From assembly GCF_027172205.1 (NCBI RefSeq), contig NC_070604.1:372001-436000 (forward strand): 64,000 bases of DNA, written 5' to 3'. Position numbers and translations under genes: made by a program. The DNA is from Podarcis raffonei. Its lineage: Eukaryota > Chordata > Lepidosauria > Squamata > Lacertidae. Positions 12,160-21,911 of the stretch are shown here, piece after piece (the first letter of the stretch is position 1; every line of letters begins with the position of its first letter). The notes beneath the pieces were generated by a model. It worked only from the letters and a program-made list of their open reading frames with translations, was not told the DNA's origin and did not search any database.

Positions 12160-12567
12160 TTCAGATGGACAGCAACTCCGTTGAACCTGTGTGAGTGGTG
12201 GAATCTAAAAAATGAAAACACTTTTTCAAAAAAAAGGTGTTTTGAAGAATATATTGAATTTGCCATAACCTCACAATTCCAATCTAGCGTCACATTTGTA
12301 TAATGCACCTTAAACACTTCAAATGTTATATTTGCAGCCGTAGAGCTGAGTCTGGTGTCCTGGGCAAGGGTGGTTGGGATCCCAGGGTAAATATAAGGCG
12401 CACCACAAGTTTTTGCATGCAGTGGTCTCTATGATAAGCCAGTCATGTGTTGTGCTGAGACTTATAGTTTAGGGGCAAACTACAGTTCCCATAATTCTTG
12501 GGGGGTGGAGTCATGTGCTGTAATGTTATGCCATGTCCACAGCCACTAACCGCAACAAAGAGGAATA
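12160..12567. other. Intergenic; MITE scrap only
   Basis: No gene is seen. Around 12,460-12,510 there is a scrap of the CTACAGTTCCCAnAATTC family of small repeats that recurs at 14.7-15.1 kb. Confidence 0.45.
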
Positions 12568-12985
12568 CAGTGGTGCCTCGCAAGACGAAATTAATTCGTT
12601 CTGCGAGTTTTTTCGTCTAGCGAATTTTTCGTCTTGCGAAGCACGAAATCCCGTAGGAATGCATTGAAATTCAATTAATGCATTCCTATGGTCAAAAAAA
12701 GTCCAAACAAAGCCAAATTTGGTACAACAAGAGTTTATTAACTGCTCTTTAAAGTCACACATACTGTAAAGAGCAGTTCAAAAATTGAAGGAACAATAAA
12801 TTAAGTTTCTAAACATGACAGAAAAACATTTAAAAATCAACAAAGTGTACCGTACATTTTCTAAGACTCTGGGGGACCACTCGAAGAAGGTTCCTCTTCC
12901 ACTCTTTGCTTCTTGCTGAAGAACCTGTCCATGGTCTGCTGCTTCATCCGCCTTTTCAGCACCTCCCTGAAAGGCGACATGACCG
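12568..12985 (-). mobile_element. pogo/Tigger-like DNA transposon, 3' part
   Basis: The terminal inverted repeat CAGTGGTGCCTCGCAAGAC begins at 12,568, directly after a TA. On the minus strand the DNA before the 3' non-coding end reads as the C-terminus of a pogo-type transposase: a run of Arg/Lys/Gln followed by MDRFFSKKQRVEEE and a stop near 12,870. Only the 3' end of the element is present. The family assignment rests on TIR style, TA target and C-terminal composition. Confidence 0.6.
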
Positions 12986-14700
12986 TCGTATCAAAAGTGT
13001 TCCCCCTTTCCCCCTCCCCATGAGTACTTTCCAGGTGACAGAGGGGAGTTTGCAGTTTCCTGCCCCCAGAGGGAAGAGCTGATTATTGTCCTTTGTTCCA
13101 GTCCGTGCCGAATCCACTCCCATATGCAAGTTCTTTGGCATAGCAACCTGTGTATGTGCTGAAGGGATTATAGCTGCCCTGTATCAAACCTTCCCCATTT
13201 TGTAGTCCTTCCTTCATGGAGTAAAATAAAAGTGGAACAGTGCAAATCCGATTTTCTATGAATTTATAACAAAAGTGTAGCGTATGTAGTGTGTGAGTGT
13301 GAGTGTGTGTGAAGTTTGTACAAACTGAATGATTGGGGGGGGGTTTCCTGCGACACTGGTAACCCCCTCCCTTCTGGTGGTGCCAATGTTCCCCTGGCCT
13401 TGAATGCCCCCTTGACCGCTCACCACAACCCCGTTCATCTCCACCGTCACCACAGTCCTCGGTGTGGGCAGGGGCCACGCAGCCGCTTGGCAGGCACGGC
13501 TCGCCTGGGGCGCAGCTCCGGGGACCTGGAAATGTTGGGACGATTAATGGGTTGCCTCCAAGCAATCTATCTGGTTGGCCAGGTTTTGGGGAGGCGGAAA
13601 ATAAAGCTTTACTTTGGGGGCGACAGTTCCTGAACTACACATTGTCCAGTGCCACACTCATCACCGAGAAGGTCACCTGCGCTCTTGACATGCTCCAGAT
13701 AAGGAGCAGCCGGGGAGGGTGAGGAGCCCAAGACCCACCTGGAAAGCACTGTGGATTCTTCCGGTGTAGGCCAGCAGGGGGCGCCGGGCGCCTGAGGGTG
13801 ACGCAGGGCTTCGCCACAGGGGACAATCTGGCTTCTATGGCTCAGCTCCACTGGGAAGCTCCTGTTGAGTCCTGCAGGGGAAGGGCGGAGGGGTGAGGAA
13901 CCAGGGGTCATCTAGCCTGACCCTTGCAGATGGGAACCATAGATATATAAACAGAGGAGATAGGACCCTGCGAGAATTGCAGAATGACATCTTGTCTCAA
14001 CCGCTCTCATTTTTATCGGTCAGCTGCCAGGAATGCCAAAGGGGGACGGGAAGCAGGGCATCAGTAAATTTCATGATAAGAATGGTATTTCATTATGCCG
14101 GCCCTACCAGGCGGGTCAGTAGTCTGGAAATCAATAAATAATAATTATATGATATCACCACGATATGTCCTGCAGCTTAGAAATGTAATATGTGATATCA
14201 ATATGGAATTACGACAACTGTGCCTGGTGGCATTTCCTCCACACAGGGAAAAAGGCCAAGTACATGGCTCTGCGCCTGTTGGATTTCTGACCACCAGTGC
14301 CCCAAGCTTACCTTTCTCGGCCATACTGTACCAGGTGCGGAGTTCACAGGCTGTGGCCGCGTCACTCATGGTCAGGGAGCGGAGTCAGGTGGCTTGGTTC
14401 GCTGCTCCGAGGTGCTCATGTACCAGCCTGGTTGGGGGGCACCAGGTCAAAGGGGTGCTCTAACTGCTTAGCAATGCTTCTCTGCCTTTCAAATGAAGCA
14501 AGTTTTACCCTGGTCAGTGCCCAGCGTGTGGTTGAAGGGGGAGTTGGGGCCGCGCACCCAGCCTCTGCCCCACCCTGGGCGCCACCAGTACCCAGACATG
14601 CTGACGTCCTCCCAGCTGCAGGTGGTGCCTTCAAAGTCGCAGGCCAAGGCGACACTCGGCGGTGCCAGCCCATTGGTTCCCAGAGTTCAGGGCACCAAGT
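12986..14700. other. Intergenic, moderately GC-rich, no recognised gene
   Basis: Several open frames of 60-160 codons exist on both strands (for example 13,083-13,565 minus and 14,297-14,716 plus). None shows a recognisable domain, paired splice sites or codon bias that I can defend. A (GT)n-rich run lies at about 13,286-13,312. Confidence 0.4.
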
Positions 14701-15110
14701 GCTGTTCCTCCCATGAGCTACAGTTCCCAGAGTTCCCTAGGAAGAGAAATGGGCTTGGGACGGCAAGGATACTGTGGAATCCAAGTATACTGTGGAATCC
14801 AAGGACAGATTGTTTACTGTTCAGATGCCACAACCCTCAACACCTGAGGTGCTCTGATGGTGTTTCCTGCTTGGCAGGGGGTTGGACTCGATGGCCCTTG
14901 TGGTCTCTTCCAACTCTATGATTCTATGATTCACCCAGAGCAAGCAATAGTTCCCAGGGTGCTTTGGGGGGACATCGTGGGAACTGTAGTTTGTTCCGTT
15001 TCCCAAAGAGACCCTCTCAGAGCTATAACTCCCAGAGTTCCCTTGGGAAAGGTTGCGCAGAATATTCTCTCCCCCCATAGGAAACTACAGTTCCTATGCT
15101 TTGAGAGATG
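14700..15110. repeat. Cluster of CTACAGTTCCCA-type small repeats and a CR1 tail
   Basis: GAGCTACAGTTCCCAGAGTTC and related phrases occur at about 14,715, 14,945, 14,985, 15,020 and 15,080 in both orientations, as in a MITE with subterminal repeats. A CR1 3' end lies between them (about 14,845-14,935), recognised by GGTTGGACTCGATGGCCC and ATGATTCTATGATT. Confidence 0.55.
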
Positions 15111-15479
15111 CCGTGATGGGTTAAATACTATCTGCGAGGGGAATTGAAGCACATCTCCCTGATTCCTTTGGTGACGCCAAAACTGGTGTCAATGGATCTT
15201 GTCAGAGCAATCCCAGCGGTCTTTGGTGACGCCAAAACTTACCACAATGGATCTCGTCAGAGCAATGCCAGCAGGCGAAGTTGCAGGTGCCAGCACTTGG
15301 GTTCCCAGAGGCGGCCCAGCTAAGAAATGGGAGGCCCAGCTAGGAAAAAAAATGGGGGAAGTGTCATTAAAAGGAGAGGAAGAGAGACAGGGAGCATGGG
15401 AGACATGAAAGGGGCATCAAGTCCAACCCACTGCAAGGAAGCTCATATGTATTTTAGGGCACTGTTTTGTGAAGTATTC

Positions 15480-15750
15480 TCTGCTTTTCCCCCCATGCTT
15501 TTTGAAACTCTTTGTCTAGTGTGATCTCTAATTGCCTCTGTTAATCTAGCCAGTTCAATATACAGTTTGTCTTGCCATTCCGTTTTTGTTGGCACAGTTT
15601 CTTTTTTCCAGTTTTTAGCAATTAGGATCCTTGCCACTCCTGTGGCATAGAGGAATATTTTCTGATCTTCTCTTGCTATACCTGTGTCCATTATCCCTAG
15701 TAGAAAAGCTTCTGTATTTTTCATAAAGTTATACATTTTTTTTTAAGCTT
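15480..15750 (-). mobile_element. L1 ORF2 3' fragment
   Basis: The minus strand reads an L1 ORF2p C-terminal segment (EAFLLGIMDTG, FLYATGVARILIAKNW), homologous to the same region at 11.6 kb and 39.7 kb but more diverged. It ends near the boundary of the duplicated host segment that starts at about 15,765. Confidence 0.75.
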
Positions 15751-16097
15751 GTCATAGTGTTTCCACTTTTTTTGGAGCAGGAATTCAGCAGAGCCCATAC
15801 AGATCTGAGAAATATCAGTGGGGACTTCCGGGTTGGCGCCATCGTCTAATGGCGGATTCCCTCCGAGCTCCGGAGGGAATCTGCTCAGCAGGGATCGGGT
15901 TCTGCCGCGGCGGCGACGCGGGGACCCTTAGAAACCACAGGCGCTGAAGCCTGTGGACCTGGTGACTCGGTGGGCACCATTTGCGCCCCCCGACCCGCAA
16001 AGGAGCCTTTTTAAAGGCTGTGGAACGGGGGACGGAGGGAGGCGTGGTGCTGAGAGTTCGACTGCTTCCCCTGCTGAGTGAAGCCGCAAGCCATGGA

Positions 16098-16249
16098 CGG
16101 AGAGCGCTAACTTCTTCCTTTTAACATTTGGATCAAAAGTAACGACCCGTGAGTAACACGGTAATTGGACTTAAAAGGGAAATTTATTTTTGGGAATTCG
16201 GCACGATCGGGTAAGGTGTTTAAAAGGAAGTCAGCCTACCCGCCTTGTA
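16098..16249 (+). repeat. 152-bp repeat, donor copy in L1-derivative 5' UTR
   Basis: This block reappears at 16,621-16,772 with no difference that I can see over 152 bp, including AACGACCCGTGAGTAACACG and TCGGCACGATCGGG. It belongs to the original 5' UTR, because a diverged version is present at the equivalent place in copy B. Confidence 0.9.
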
Positions 16250-16620
16250 AACATCGTAAAGCAAGGATTTTATTACTAAGGTTGTGAGAATACCTTTCTT
16301 TTTGTGGAAAAAAGCAATTAACTTTATATTGGGCCAATTTAAGTGACTGTGCTGGAGGATAAGAGCTAACATTGAGAACGGAATTCACTCCTCCCCCAAA
16401 ACCCGGGAGCGATCGGGGAGAGAGCCTGCGGAAGAGGTTTATAGATTTTGACAGCTGTCAAATTAGCTGTCAAAGTTGGGGGAAAAAAGGAGAACTGTGT
16501 CTCTGCTGTCTTTGCTGGTTACATTTGATACAATTTGGTAACAAATTGTTAAAAATAAAGAAGAAAAGGTTGACATTAACTAGAATCCCTCTAGAGGGGG
16601 TTCAGGACATTACAAAAATA

Positions 16621-16844
16621 CGGAGAGCGCTAACTTCTTCCTTTTAACATTTGGATCAAAAGTAACGACCCGTGAGTAACACGGTAATTGGACTTAAAAG
16701 GGAAATTTATTTTTGGGAATTCGGCACGATCGGGTAAGGTGTTTAAAAGGAAGTCAGCCTACCCGCCTTGTATTTTTGGTTTTTATGGAAGCCGCCCAGA
16801 GTGGCTGGGGAGGCCCAGCCAGATGGGCGGGGTATAAATAATAA

Positions 16845-16887
<43 letters not shown>
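16621..16887 (+). mobile_element. Chimeric insertion: 152-bp L1 5'-UTR copy fused to an L2-like 3' tail
   Basis: Positions 16,621-16,772 repeat 16,098-16,249. They join directly to an L2/CR1-type 3' end (GCCGCCCAGAGTGGCTGGGG, GGGGTATAAATAATAAATT) that ends in (TTA)n. TACAAAAAT lies on both sides (16,611-16,619 and 16,888-16,896), consistent with a short target-site duplication just upstream of the ORF. The arrangement looks like one retrotransposition with template switching. Confidence 0.7.
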
Positions 16888-16889
<2 letters not shown>

Positions 16890-16894
16890 CAAAA

Positions 16895-17551
16895 ATGGCT
16901 GTAAGTGGAAAAATACTGGCTGAATTGGAAAAGACCTTCCGTCTCTTGGGAAAACTACAGGAGCAGACAAATATTTTGACTATGAATGTAATAACAATGA
17001 AGGGAACAGTAAATAAAGTTGCTGAGCCTGGAAAGGATATGATTCAAGCTCCTGCAGATGAACAGGGAAGTGTTGTTGCTGATCCAAAAATCCTTACAGC
17101 CAAACAGGAGAAGGAATTTGAGTCATTTGAGGTGGCGTTTAAAGAGGAACATGAGAAAGAAGGAGGCGCTGTGATGCTGCAGACGACTAAAGAGAGCCAG
17201 AGGCCTGTTAAGTTGGAAATAATGGAAAATAAGAACATGACGATGAAAGTCTGGCTGGAAGTGAAGAATGGAAATTGGAGAGATCTCCTCTTATGGGGAT
17301 CTGAAGACATATGGAATACAAATATGGCCAATGTAGAATTTGGAGCCTTTGGGACATTTGGACTTATGAGAAGCAAGAAACAAGATTTTGGCTCCATTGT
17401 TAAATATGGGGGTCTGGCTGGAAGAAATATGGACCTTATTGGAACAGAGCCTTTTCGAGATTCGGAATTTAAAATAAAGGACTATCAAGAAAACCGGCAG
17501 AGAGAAATTGAGAGTGGGTTAAGTGCCTCGGATGTGAGATCGCCAGGCTGA
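16895..17551 (+). CDS. ORF1-like protein of an L1 derivative, 218 aa
   Basis: This is the only long frame of the element. The N-terminal third is Lys/Glu/Leu-rich and heptad-like (about residues 1-90), as in the coiled-coil region of L1 ORF1p. The C-terminal half has no RNA-recognition motif that I can recognise and ends SDVRSPG. The minus-strand ORF of copy B (37,787-38,443) is also 218 codons, starts with a coiled-coil-like segment and ends SDIRSPG; the middle parts have diverged strongly. The start is the first ATG after the insertion at 16,621-16,887. Function is unknown; RNA binding by analogy with L1 ORF1p is inference. Confidence 0.65.
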   Translation: MAVSGKILAELEKTFRLLGKLQEQTNILTMNVITMKGTVNKVAEPGKDMIQAPADEQGSVVADPKILTAKQEKEFESFEVAFKEEHEKEGGAVMLQTTKESQRPVKLEIMENKNMTMKVWLEVKNGNWRDLLLWGSEDIWNTNMANVEFGAFGTFGLMRSKKQDFGSIVKYGGLAGRNMDLIGTEPFRDSEFKIKDYQENRQREIESGLSASDVRSPG

Positions 17552-17943
17552 TTTTGGATGGACTGATGGACTTTGGTTGGGGATCGAAACCGGGAAAGGG
17601 GGTGGTAGGGCTTCGGGAATCCAAAGGGTGTATAAATATATTCTGTTTTAATTAAGTTGGCTTTTGCCACTAACATAAAAATGGGGATTTTGGGGAGAGA
17701 TTTGGGGCCGACCTTAGCAAAAGATTGTTAAGAATAAGTGTTGGTGTATAAAGATTGAGATTGTTAAGTTAAAATAGGTTAATTAAATTGATGGGGGGAA
17801 TTTAGGAAAAGTATTTTAAGAATAAGTTTTGAAATATAAAGATTGAGGTTTAGAAGTTAAAATTGATTAAGTAAATTGAATTAGAGGAAACAAGGTAAAG
17901 TGGGGGGACAAAAATTGCTGAGCTAAAAATTGGAATTGGAATA

Positions 17944-18369
17944 CAATAAATGCAGAAAACAGGAACCCGATACTCTAGAGCATATATTCTTTTCCTGTGA
18001 TTTTGGCAGCTATGCCAGAAGACAATTATTTGAGGCCCTAAAATTTAATAGACAGTTTTTTACACAACCAACTGTTCAGGACCTGCTGGCGGACAGCGAT
18101 GATCAAATTACTTTAATAGCGGCTGAATTTTTAAGTGCTGTCCATGAAGAAAGAATGGGCCATGATAAAGAGACTTAGTGGTTTTTAATGGTAGGTGATG
18201 TTGCTGTGTTGTATTATATTATTTATGTACATTGATTTATTTTTTGGAGTTAAGAATAGGACTGGGATAAATTGTGTTCGCTGAGCCCGTATTTTATACA
18301 GTCTGTATATGATGTTTGTTTGTTAATGTGAGGTGTGATATGCCTAATAAAGGATTTTGGATTTTTTTT
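17944..18369 (+). mobile_element. 5'-truncated non-LTR element inserted in the L1 derivative
   Basis: The insert is flanked by GAATTGGAATACAA (ending about 17,943, and again from about 18,370). It begins with a short coding remnant (RKQEPDTLEHIFFSCDFGSYARRQ type, a Cys/His C-terminal motif of LINE ORF2) and ends AATAAAGGATTTTGG plus an A/T tail. The clade is not resolved; it is neither L1 nor Bov-B. Confidence 0.65.
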
Positions 18370-18668
18370 TGAATTGGAATACAAGAAGGGCAGGTGTGGG
18401 GAAGTCAAGGAAATTGGGCACGGAATGTAATTAAGGTAAACTTTTTCAACTGTTGTTTTTTCTTTCTCTTTTCTTTCTTCTTTCTTTTTTTCTCTTTTCT
18501 GTTTTTCTTTCATATTTTTTGCGAAAATTTTAATAAACATAATTAAAAAAAAAAAAGAGAAATATCAGTGGGACAGGTTTATTTCAGAAAAACTGAAAGA
18601 GGGGGTCCATGTAAAAACAGGCATAGGATATATCAAGCTCAAATTGCAGTGCAAGGAGTAATAAAGTA

Positions 18669-19225
18669 CCGTATTTTTCGCCTTATAGGACGCACCTTTT
18701 CCCCTCCAAAAATGAAGGGGAAATGTGTCTGCGTCCTATGGGGGAAATGCAGGCTTTTGCTGAAGCCTGGAGAGCGAGAGGGGTCGGTGCACACCGACCC
18801 CTCTTGCTCTCCAGGCTTCAGGAAGCTATCCGCAAGCCTTGGGAGCCTGCGGGAGTTCCCGCCGGGCTCCCTAGGCTTGCGTACATCAGCCTGCAGCTCG
18901 AAACCTGGGGAGCGCAGCGGAGTGCACCCCGGGCTTCAGGCAGCTCTCCGCAAGCCTTGGGAGACCAGCGCGACTTCCCACCCTAGGCTTGCGGATAGCA
19001 GCCTGCATCCCGAAGCCGGGGGCGCGCTGAGCAGTGCGCCCCGGGCTTCAGGCAGATATCTGCAAGCCTGGGGAGACTGGCACGACTTCCTGCCGGGCTC
19101 CCAAGGCTTGCGGACAGCAGCCTGCAGCCCGAAACCCGGGGAGCACAGCCTGGGGGAAAAAATAATTTCCCCCCCTTTATTCCCCCCCAAAAAACTAGGT
19201 GCGCCCTATGGGGCGAAAAATACGG
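18669..19225. mobile_element. TIR element CCGTATTTTTCG with internal palindromic repeats, copy 1
   Basis: The termini are CCGTATTTTTCG and its complement, flanked by TA on both sides (18,667-18,668 and 19,226-19,227). Subterminal GGACGCAC/GTGCGCCC blocks pair as an extended TIR. The interior has GC-rich units of about 120 bp (CCGCAAGCCTTGGGAG near 18,829 and 18,949; a variant near 19,069). A near-perfect palindrome lies at about 18,760-18,817. No ORF is supported, so it is non-autonomous. The empty site is preserved at about 21,131. Confidence 0.85.
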
Positions 19226-19545
19226 TAGTTTACAGGGAAGTGAGACTACTGTGCCATCATACAACTAACTTAAATGAATGCTATTTCTGTTTATTATTTC
19301 TGAAGCACTTTCCAAAGAATCCTGTGATGGTCATCAAGTCCAGCTCGCTGCAACCCAGGAATATGCAGGTGTCACAACCTTCTGTTCAAAGGTGATTGAA
19401 TTTAATTGCTAGATGTTGCACTTTTAAATGACACTTTCATTTAGGTATAGGACACTTTCATTATGTATCCACATCTTCTCCTGCAGCTGCAAGTTATGCC
19501 ATGAAGGACATCTTGCAATCAGTTTACTGACTGGAAGCAGAGTTT

Positions 19546-20560
19546 ACTGAGTGACTTACAGCCTCCCCAGGAGCATTTCAACAGTCAGGAGCAGGCCTGA
19601 AGCCTTCAGGGTGATTGCACATTGCTAACAACATTTATACCTCCAGCAATAGGGGGAAAAAATGAGGCTCATGAATGTAGAAAGTGCTTTTCTTTAGAGC
19701 ACCTCTTAACAAGTGCTGCAAGTGTCCAAAACTGGTCTGAAGTTGCTGTTTTGTAAATATTATTTCTGCTTTTGAAAATCCTAACAACACAAATGGCTTT
19801 TGGGGCTGGCCACTATAGCAGGGGCTGATCCCCATTTATTCTTGTGGCATTCAATTCAAGGTATGTGTTTTGACTTTACTTGGCTAGTGTGGATAAATCT
19901 GGAAGAATTACCTGGTTCCAAAACCACTGATGGAAGCAATGGTTCATCTGAGCAAATTAAATTTTCAGCACATTGCTTGATTAGGCTCACAAAAGCTGTC
20001 TAAGGGTTAAATGCAATAGAGATCTCAAGGCAATTACTTGGGAGTTGCTGAGAAATGGGGAAAGGAGACAGGGCCAGGGGGTGTTTCTCCCCAAAATAGA
20101 ATAAATTAAAAAACCTCTACTGTTAAGGGTTAGGGGGGACGACACCAAGCCCCAAATGTTCTTTTTAGGCATTTTTAAAGGGCTAATTAATATTCTACAG
20201 CCTTTAAACGCTTCTGGGAGGGAAGGTTATTGGTGTTTTTAAAAACTATTTGCAGATATTTCTACCCCGTCTTTTTATCCTGTGAACCGCCAGATAAATC
20301 CACTATATTAAATAACAATAAAAGACAACACCCTGCGTCGCCGTTAATTCGGTTCTGGCCCCCCCAGCCCTTAAAATGAATTTTGACCAAGGGTTCCCCG
20401 ACCGCGCATGAAGGCCACACATTTCCCCCTCTCAACGAAGCAGGCAAAGGGGCAAAGAGGACTCGCCCTCCGGGGCCAGCGGCTACCCGTGGACCGCGAG
20501 CTCCGGCTGGTGGCAAACACGCGGCTCCGTCTTCCTCGGAGAGGAAAGGGTTAGCTAATC
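19546..20560. other. Intergenic, nothing recognised
   Basis: Sequence without recognisable domains or strong repeat identity. A weak CR1/L2-like 3' scrap lies around 20,255-20,325. Confidence 0.35.
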
Positions 20561-20574
20561 CGCCCAGCGATTTG

Positions 20575-20960
20575 CCCAGATCCGTGAGAAGTTCCGCCTA
20601 TTGCCGCCGACGTCCCTCTCCCCCCATCTTTCAAACTGGAGGCGCTTCCGGCATCTATTTCCCTGACACAAAATGGCGCCGCTGGCAACAACCGCCATAA
20701 ATGGAGGCGCTTCCGGATATTAATTCTCTCATCCAAAATAGCTACGGTAACATTATCCGCCCTTTTCCACTTCCGGGCAGCCATTTCCCTCTTCAAAAAT
20801 GGCACCCGAAGCCTCTCTACATGCAGTCCCCCCATCCTGGCTATTCTGTTTCCGCCCTTTTTTGCCATTCTTCTTCCATCCTCCGTGCCTCTCCTAAAAT
20901 GGCTGCAGAGGGCGCCTCCTGAGCTCCGGCTGCTGACTTTTTCTCCACCTCCTCTTCTCC
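20575..20960. promoter_or_regulatory. Array of CTTCCGG and AAAATGGC motifs, possible promoter
   Basis: The segment contains several ETS-like CTTCCGG/CTTCCGC sites (about 20,646, 20,709, 20,771, 20,850) paired with YY1-like AAAATGGC(G/T) sites (about 20,671, 20,797, 20,897) at 60-100 bp spacing, partly as a diverged tandem repeat beginning GGAGGCGCTTCCGG (20,640 and 20,703). Such pairs are typical of housekeeping promoters, but no first exon was recognised. It may equally be a repeat. Confidence 0.35.
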
Positions 20961-20979
20961 CTCCCTCCTTCTCCTTCAC

Positions 20980-21436
20980 CTTTTCGGAGCAGGAATTCAG
21001 CAGTGCCCATACAAACCTAAGAAATATCAGTGGGACCGATTTCCCCCCCACCCACAAGAACAGAAAGAGGAGCCCCGTGTAAAAACAGGCACAGCATATG
21101 TCAAGCTCAAATTGCCATGCAAGAAATAGTAAAGTTTCAGAGGGACCACCTCGCCATGTGAGCTAACTTAAAAGAATGCCCCCCACCGTTTATTCTTTCT
21201 GAAGCACTTTCCAAAGAATCGGGACCCCAAGGGCCATCCAGTCCAACCCGCTGAAAGGCAGAAATATGCAGGTGTCCCTTACACAGAAAAACGTCACAAC
21301 CTTGTGCTCAAAGGTGATTGAATTTAATTGCTAGATGTTGCACTCTTAAATGGCACTTTAAGGGATATTTAGGTATCCAGTTATGCCACGAAGGACACCT
21401 TGCAATCCCCTTTAACTGACTGGGAGCAGAGGAAGT
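20980..21436 (+). repeat. Duplicated host segment, empty-site copy
   Basis: This aligns with the non-inserted parts of 15,765-19,545. A single AGAAATATCAGTGGG at about 21,020 stands where the L1 derivative sits in the other copy. The flanks TAAAG/GTTT meet without a TIR element. Confidence 0.8.
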
Positions 21437-21439
21437 GCT

Positions 21440-21630
21440 GCTTGCTTCCCAGCCACTCGCTCTTAAGCACAGCTACTTGCTCTAACCACTGGACAATGCT
21501 TCCCATTAAGTCACTCTAACAATTAGGCAAAGCTCCCCAGTCCTTCGCTGTAACCACTAGGTAATGCTTCCCAGCCACACGCTCTAACCACTAGACATTG
21601 CTGCCCAGCCACTTGCTCTAAACACTTGTA
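21440..21630. repeat. ~35-bp minisatellite
   Basis: Diverged units resemble GCTTCCCAGCCACTCGCTCT followed by AACCACTAGACAAT. They grade into CCCTAA-like repeats at about 21,630. Confidence 0.7.
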
Positions 21631-21911
21631 AACCTCAACCCTAAACCCTAACCCAACCCCAACTCTAACCCTAGCCCTAAACCGAGCCCTAACTCCTAAC
21701 CCTAAACCTGTATCCTAGACCCTGAGCCTAACCCTAACCTAACTCTAACCCTAAAGCGCAACCCCTAACCCGCAACCCCTACCCCTTAACCCTAGCCCTA
21801 ACTGAAACCCAAACATTAAATCCTAAATCCTAACCCTACACCCCTATCCTAGACTCTGACCCCTAACTCTAAATCCTAACCCTAACCACAAACATTAAAC
21901 CCTTAAACCCT

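Larger units (their letters stand above)
15823..18556 (+). mobile_element. ORF1-only L1 derivative (HAL1-like), copy A
   Basis: The element has a GC-rich 5' UTR starting ACTTCCGGGTTGGCGCC, one 218-codon ORF (16,895-17,551), an AT-rich 3' region and a pyrimidine-rich end before poly(A). It is flanked by the 16-bp duplication GAGAAATATCAGTGGG at 15,807-15,822 and 18,557-18,572. No endonuclease or reverse transcriptase region is present. Two later insertions interrupt it (16,621-16,887 and about 17,944-18,369). The 5' UTR is homologous to copy B at 37,239-40,698. The structure is like that of mammalian half-L1 elements; independent internal deletions of a full L1 are the alternative. Confidence 0.75.
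15765..19545 (+). repeat. Duplicated host segment, filled copy
   Basis: After subtracting the L1 derivative (15,823-18,556 plus one target-site copy) and the TIR element (18,669-19,225), about 470 bp remain. These align with 20,980-21,436: GGAGCAGGAATTCAGCAG, AGAAATATCAGTGGG, TGTAAAAACAGGCA, TTTCTGAAGCACTTTCCAAA and AATTGCTAGATGTTGCACT occur in the same order. It could be a local tandem duplication or two members of an uncharacterised dispersed repeat. Confidence 0.8.

Noticed and set aside
13083-13565. A Cys-rich secreted protein exon on the minus strand
   Set aside because: There is no conserved cysteine spacing, no paired splice sites and no support from the other strand; the composition follows local GC content.
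18568-19395. A 275-codon frame at 18.6-19.4 kb
   Set aside because: It crosses both ends of a TIR element and its internal repeats, so it cannot be a host gene.
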